A stretch of 64,000 nt of DNA from Mactromeris polynyma (Eukaryota > Mollusca > Bivalvia > Venerida > Mactridae): contig JASFXZ010000004.1 of NCBI GenBank assembly GCA_032209605.1, positions 36,118,401 through 36,182,400 of the forward strand. Reading direction: 5' to 3'. Position 1 is the stretch's first letter. Every line of letters begins with the position of its first letter. This document shows positions 61,201 to 64,000 of this stretch, in pieces. A model generated the notes under the pieces. The model made no database searches and was not told where the DNA came from. It worked only from the letters and a program-made list of their open reading frames with translations. The translations under genes and the position numbers were made by a program.

Positions 61201-63504
61201 TGCTTGAATATCCGATAGATATTTAAAGATATATTATGCTCATTTTTTTGTTCATTTGTTTATCTAAACAAACAAGAAAAATATACTTTATCTAGTTAAA
61301 ACTTTAATAAATATGCATTATCACAGGATACATTCATAATGTATTTCTCTGTATTTGACGAAAAAAAGACATTTGTATTATCATAAAATTGAAAAAAAAC
61401 AAGCGGTGTTTTTTACTTGTTTTGTCTCTTAGTAATATGATTAAAGGCAAGATTGCGATACATGATAATGGTTCTTATTTATGATGTTTTAGACTATGTT
61501 TCAACAATACTAGATGAAGTCCATTAAAAAAATTAGGGTCAGTTGAGCCAGATACATCTTTAATGGATTGTTTTAGGTTCTGTTTGTATATCGGTTTATA
61601 AGTAGAGACTAACCATGATGGGTAAAACCGAAAATGAAATCAAAGGACTGAAGGTCCTGGGAGGCGCTTACAATGCAAGACTGAACGTTTTCCATAGTTA
61701 CGTATTAGCAATTAATACGCGACTATTCGGGTAAACTCATTCGCCAAAAATCATCCTGAAAAGCCGTTTATATCAAGACTCCCACCATTTCACAATTGAT
61801 ATATCCCTGATAAATCAGCCATTTTACTTATCAAATCTATAATAAAATCAGAGGACTTTACATGTACTATTTTCTTGAGACGATGAATATGGCAGTGCAG
61901 GCCTAAATAAGAAATATAAACATGAAATGTTCAGTTTCGCTGAAAACATTCCTTTAGTTAAACACGAGAGTGTTTATGTGTTTGAGACTTGACTTTGAGA
62001 ACTATATTATAGGGAGAGTGGCATTCTATTTGTGATACAAGTTTTGACGACGTCGATGCCAGGGTGATTTGTAATAGTCTTGGATTTGCTACATCGTAAG
62101 TACAACATATTAGCTGCTTATATATCTTTGTCAACGAATGGCAATTTTGGTATTCGAATATTCGGTCAACCTTCCGAAGGAATATTCGATCATTCGACTT
62201 TTTTTTGATAAAAATAATACATACATAAATTCGACGTTGAACTTTTAGTTTATGCTTTTCAATTGTGTGTTTTAAAGAACAGAACAGAACAGAACAGAAC
62301 AGAACATAATGATTTATTAATGTCTGGATTTAAGTAAAATACTTATCATCCAATATATACAATTTACAATAATAATATTGACATTACTCTTTAAACCAAT
62401 CACTCAATGCGATAATGCCCAATCATTGAAATTTTATACACTTGCATTCAGCTTTTATATTGAAACTATATATTTTATCGAATATTCGAATGCCGAATCA
62501 GTATGGAGTTTTTGGTCACCAGTTTATACACACAGATTGTTGCAGACGAACGTGGTATAGTGTTGTGATTCATATCATAAATGTTTTAAGTCCTTATTAA
62601 ATGTTGAAAGATATCTTTATATCAATCTACCGTTTCCACTACATAAATCATTCGCTAGCTTTAGAACCTCTTGCCTTAAAAAAACAGGATGATAGAGCTA
62701 GTTTAATATTGATAGAAATGATCGCTTTTGTATTTTCTGTTTATTGAACAATGCTCTACTGGTTATTGTAGATGAGTATCATGTATTTTCCAAATGTTCT
62801 AGATGTTCGTAAAAAATATTTGTTTACTTGATAGTCATATACTGGAAATACAGACATGGTAAATTTCTGTAATTGCATCTGAAAATGTAACTTATATTAA
62901 ATAAAAATTAATTATATTGCAGTATATGTTCATAAACTCATGTTAGTCATAGATCATAGCTGAATTGGAAAATCAGAGGACACAACTATCATTCATATGT
63001 GAGCGCCGCTGTACAATTTCCAACCTCTTCTATAAGTGACGTCATTTCTAGAAATCGTCACATATGTGACGTCACAATTTAGGCCTACTGACAGTAAGCA
63101 ATATTTGCCACATTAGGCAATATGAAAACAATGTGGCCATATGGAGTAGGCTTAATATTATTTCCTGCTTGTACATAGTGACATCACATGTGACATTTTC
63201 TTGAAATGACGTCACTTACAGAAGAGGTTGATTTTTAACACGTATTATGGCCTTTGATTGAAATATTCATTTCGTTCATTCGTTCTTTCTCATTGCACAG
63301 CTCATTTAATTACTGCTTTGTTTCTACTGGTATACAGGGCTGTAGCTCAAGCGTATACAGAATCACATTTTGGACAAGGATTTGGTGATGCCATCATTTC
63401 TTCATTAAATTGTCAAGGCACTGAAGCAGATATAAAACTATGTAGCGGAACATGGAGTCCAGTTGCGTGTAACCATAGACACGACGCTGGTGTCAATTGT
63501 GGAG
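52196..63504 (+). CDS. Secreted or surface scavenger receptor cysteine-rich (SRCR) protein, 5' part of gene
   Basis: Exons found: 52196-52234, 52790-52820, 54792-54951, 59507-59685, 60625-60689, 62013-62095 and 63338-63504; all junctions keep phase. The signal peptide (MRQHGISLVISLI plus TILGILEGLHG) is split over exons 1-2. SRCR domain 1 (ARLVGG to YDAGVSCE) covers exons 3-4 and domain 2 (TQLRLMDGDNTHSGRVEI to RHDAGVNCG) exons 5-7; the last exon ends in phase 1, so the protein continues past 64000. Such proteins bind microbial or host polyanions outside the cell and are expanded in bivalves, where an immune role is likely. Domain 1 lacks the cysteine normally found in GTVCDD (it has TVQRLY) and also its expected partner near HDAG (it has STSGSH), whereas domain 2 keeps both. 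Confidence 0.85.
52790..52820 (+). CDS. SRCR gene exon 2 (rest of signal peptide)
   Basis: 31 nt, phase 0 to 1, acceptor ACTTTCAG, donor GTAACT. It encodes TILGILEGLH plus the first base of Gly. Confidence 0.68.
53121..53354. mobile_element. MITE with about 30-bp inverted ends
   Basis: CGCCGCATTATTTCCAGAAC then CCCATAACTTG pairs with the complement of GAGTTACGGGGTTCTGGAAA then TAAGGCGACG. The internal GTTACATACGGGGTTATGGA suggests nested inverted copies. No ORF; in the SRCR second intron. Confidence 0.75.
53937..53950. promoter_or_regulatory. NRF1-like palindrome
   Basis: CTGCGCATGCGCAG is a perfect palindrome matching the NRF1 consensus. It sits inside an intron within a segment flanked by the related motifs GTACGCGGACACC (53803) and GTACGCGAACACC (53974), so it may simply belong to an old repeat. 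Confidence 0.3.
54384..54556. mobile_element. MITE family C, copy 3
   Basis: The left end is truncated (TACTCGTTTATTCGACAACC); the right end AATGAACGAAGTCTGACTGT is complete. It is followed within 40 bp by a family B copy. Confidence 0.8.
54595..54775. mobile_element. MITE family B, copy 4
   Basis: Left TACAGTAAAACCTCAATTAT, right TTTAGGTTTTACTGTA. It ends only about 17 bp before SRCR exon 3, so its right end lies over the branch-point and acceptor region of that intron. Confidence 0.85.
54792..54951 (+). CDS. SRCR gene exon 3 (domain 1, first half)
   Basis: 160 nt, phase 1 to 2, acceptor TTAAACAG, donor GTAAGA. It encodes ARLVGGHSNATGLLELFVDG, EWATVQ and VVCRMLGYND. Confidence 0.85.
55039..55393. 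mobile_element. Foldback element, 355 bp
   Basis: The outer ends AAGCCTGGTGGTGACATTT and AAATGTCACCGTCAGGCTT pair. The interior is a run of CACGAATTCACGATTTCAAC-type units on the left and the complementary GTTGAAATCGTGAATTCATG units on the right, meeting at a perfect centre CAACTTCATGAAGTTG (55205-55220). The whole could form one long hairpin. No ORF. Confidence 0.88.
55683..57474 (+). mobile_element. SGNH-ORF element bounded by 201-bp inverted repeats
   Basis: Arms 55683-55883 and 57274-57474 are reverse complements with no mismatch found by eye. Each arm holds three clustered palindromes: GTCCCGTTGGGAC, GTCCCAGAACGGGAC and GTCCCACAACGGGAC. The 1390-bp centre has one clear gene, the SGNH-like ORF at 56095-56670. 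No transposase, reverse transcriptase or recombinase motif is seen, and no target-site duplication is obvious. Arm identity implies recent formation or gene conversion. It lies in the SRCR third intron. Confidence 0.8.
56095..56670 (+). CDS. SGNH-hydrolase-like protein inside inverted-repeat element
   Basis: 191 codons, intact, no signal peptide or membrane segment. SGNH blocks: block I is VGDSN with nucleophile Ser9; block II glycine at GISGG (about 39-43); block III GGND with Asn73 (71-74); block V DGVH with Asp167 and His170. Known members are esterases, lipases or acyl-carbohydrate hydrolases; the substrate here is unknown. The length is about that of a minimal SGNH domain. Esterase domains of this fold occur in the ORF1 proteins of some CR1/L2-type LINEs, but no reverse transcriptase is nearby. 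The ATG is preceded by GTATTTCAG, so it could also be a terminal exon with an upstream leader. It is on the same strand as the host SRCR gene but unrelated to it. Confidence 0.82.
   Translation: MSVLFVGDSNVVRFKRYLDRINMSNPFMLNSVIPVHLHGISGGCITNSRHLTTFGEEINSKQPTCVVLLIGGNDMDSMQADESHAELIALRLVSVATLWLSKYNLQKLFICQLTPRQRTRHVPVDNYNELIMVANRAIKRELSDIKSVDYWNLKGLKQSNISTVTYDGVHFSDHGFAKLLRNVRGIVLKFI
57292..57807. repeat. 258-bp tandem duplication covering the right inverted repeat
   Basis: 57292-57549 and 57550-57807 are direct copies that look identical. Each contains most of the right arm of the SGNH element plus about 75 bp of downstream DNA (GCTCCCTGGTAATCACTTTA to CATGGGTATGATT). The second copy therefore supplies an extra right end outside the element. 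Confidence 0.92.
57975..59445. repeat. 26-bp minisatellite, about 55 copies in two blocks
   Basis: The first block (to about 58780) has unit GTTTGGGTAGGAGTGGTGTG then TCAGCG (or TCGGCG). The second (to about 59445) mixes GTAGACCGGTGTGTCGGCG with a shorter GTAGCGAGTGTATAGGCG. G-rich on the plus strand. It ends about 60 bp before SRCR exon 4. The 375-aa minus-strand frame across it is a product of the repeat plus antisense of exon 4. Confidence 0.95.
59507..59685 (+). CDS. SRCR gene exon 4 (domain 1, second half)
   Basis: 179 nt, phase 2 to 1, acceptor CTTACAG, donor GTAAGT. It encodes ALFGSKSGSILAHNFGCRGN, EADLRQCG and YDAGVSCE. The intron before it holds the foldback element, the SGNH element and the 26-bp array. 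Confidence 0.88.
60020..60140 (+). mobile_element. SINE family S1, 5'-truncated copy
   Basis: It carries GGTTAGTAGCCAGGAAGCAG, TCATTGAGAGTGACTATAAG and the tail ATGTAAAATAAATATATTTA as in the 10886-11100 copy, with most of the tRNA-like head lost. Confidence 0.65.
60195..60357 (-). mobile_element. SINE family S1, inverted copy
   Basis: On the minus strand it reads GCAGTGGTCAAGGGGTAGAG, GTCGTGAGTTCGAGCCC (B-box region) and GGTAGCCAGGAAGCAGTTAT. With the copy at 60020-60140 it forms an inverted pair about 55 bp apart. An upstream frame through it is not a gene. Confidence 0.72.
60625..60689 (+). CDS. SRCR gene exon 5 (domain 2, start)
   Basis: 65 nt, phase 1 to 0. It encodes TQLRLMDGDNTHSGRVEIFF plus N. 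The donor GTACGC is weak, but GEW opens the next exon as the domain requires. Confidence 0.78.
60690..62012. other. SRCR intron 5
   Basis: It contains an old dispersed repeat (61235-61580, paired with 9425-9820) and otherwise AT-rich unique sequence. No gene seen. Confidence 0.4.
61235..61580. repeat. Dispersed repeat, copy 2 (pair with 9425-9820)
   Basis: Same block order as the copy in the channel gene, including CTCTGTATTTGAC and GAGCCAGATACATCTTTAAT. Confidence 0.5.
62013..62095 (+). CDS. SRCR gene exon 6 (domain 2, middle)
   Basis: 83 nt, phase 0 to 2, acceptor ATTATAG, donor GTAAGT. It encodes GEWHSICDTSFDDVDARVIC and NSLGFAT. Confidence 0.85.
62274..62307. repeat. (AGAAC)n microsatellite
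   Basis: About six AGAAC units followed by ATAATGATTTATTAATG. This may be the 3' tail of a minus-strand retroelement. Confidence 0.75.
62992..63240. mobile_element. MITE family A, copy 3
   Basis: Left end CATATGTGAGCGCCGCTGTA with AACCTCTTCTATAAGTGACG; the right arm TGACGTCACTTACAGAAGAG is present but the last 15 bases have decayed. It ends about 100 bp before SRCR exon 7. Confidence 0.78.
63338..63504 (+). CDS. SRCR gene exon 7 (domain 2, end)
   Basis: 167 nt, phase 2 to 1, acceptor TATACAG, donor GTAAGC. It encodes AVAQAYTESHFGQGFGDAII, LNCQGTEADIKLCSG and CNHRHDAGVNCG. Confidence 0.86.
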
Positions 63505-63654
63505 GTAAGCAGTATTTCTCTGCAATTGTAGATCCATATATGATTGACACATTTTACTTGCGAAAATAGGACAATGTGTAACAGTGAAAAAAGGAGCACA
63601 TAGAACGTCTCATACACAATTTAGACCTTTCTTAAACATATCTAGACACATGAC

Positions 63655-64000
63655 TACATTACTTCACGACACAGGACTACATTACACATGACCTCACGGC
63701 ACAGGGCTACACGACACAGAACTACACGACACAGGACTACACAAACAAGGCTACACGACACAGGACTACACGACACAGGACTACACGACACAGGACTACA
63801 CGACACAGGGCTACACGACACAGGGCTACACGACACAGGACTACACGACACATGGCTACACGACACAGGACTACACGACACAGGGCTACACGACACAGGG
63901 CTACACGACACAGGGCTACACGACACAGGGCTACACGACACATGACTACACGACACAGGACTACACGACACATGACTACATGACACATGACTACACGACA
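63655..64000. repeat. 15-bp minisatellite running off the window, at least 22 copies
   Basis: The unit is GGCTACACGACACAG (or GACTACACGACACAT). As 15 is a multiple of 3, five-residue pseudo-repeats (TGLHD, SCSPV, CRVAL) appear in three frames on both strands; they are not genes. It lies in the SRCR intron after exon 7. Confidence 0.95.

Noticed and set aside
63654..63988. Frames with SCSPV, CRVAL and TGLHD repeats
   Set aside because: Product of the 15-bp minisatellite in three frames on both strands.

Overview
The window looks like AT-rich nuclear DNA of a lophotrochozoan animal, most likely a bivalve mollusc. The reasons are small exons with GT-AG introns, a single-exon Toll-like receptor, a scavenger-receptor (SRCR) gene, a tRNA-derived SINE with a mollusc-type body and (AAAC)n tail, THAP/YqaJ DNA transposons, and many miniature inverted-repeat elements and minisatellites. 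The species cannot be named from sequence alone. Nothing here looks bacterial, and no CRISPR array, operon or rRNA gene is present.

Layout. (1) 1-35289, + strand: the 3' two thirds of a CLC-2-type voltage-gated chloride channel gene. Twenty exons were placed from 7911 to 35289. Their summed length is 2262 nt (753 codons plus stop) and the reading phase is kept at every junction; upstream exons lie before base 1. Its introns carry five minisatellites, several MITEs, a SINE, a decayed copy of one of its own exons, and (3292-7577) an apparently intact two-gene THAP/DDE plus YqaJ-nuclease transposon. (2) 35290-42395: 3' UTR and intergenic DNA with a SINE that has target-site duplications, two MITEs, a short perfect hairpin and a minisatellite. 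(3) 42396-44672: a complete intronless Toll-like receptor (758 aa), followed 23 bases after its stop by about 3.8 kb of two different tandem repeats and a possible poly(A) signal at 48645. (4) 48700-52140: gene-poor DNA with a broken cysteine-rich ORF on the minus strand. (5) 52142 to the window end: a secreted or surface SRCR protein gene, + strand, with TATA box, signal peptide, one complete SRCR domain split over two exons and a second over three; it continues past 64000.

The most unusual item is in the SRCR gene's third intron. A pair of 201-bp inverted repeats, identical by eye (55683-55883 and 57274-57474), encloses a single intact 191-aa SGNH-hydrolase-like ORF (56095-56670) with all its catalytic motifs. 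It looks like a mobile element whose only visible product is an SGNH enzyme, not a recognised transposase. Other points of note are two minisatellites in the chloride channel gene whose units contain splice-site sequences (a repeated 5' splice site at 15274-16136 and acceptor-like units at 33126-33755), and a diverged copy of a channel exon whose changes are mostly synonymous.

All exon calls were made by reading translations and splice sites by eye. Copy numbers are approximate. No database search was run.
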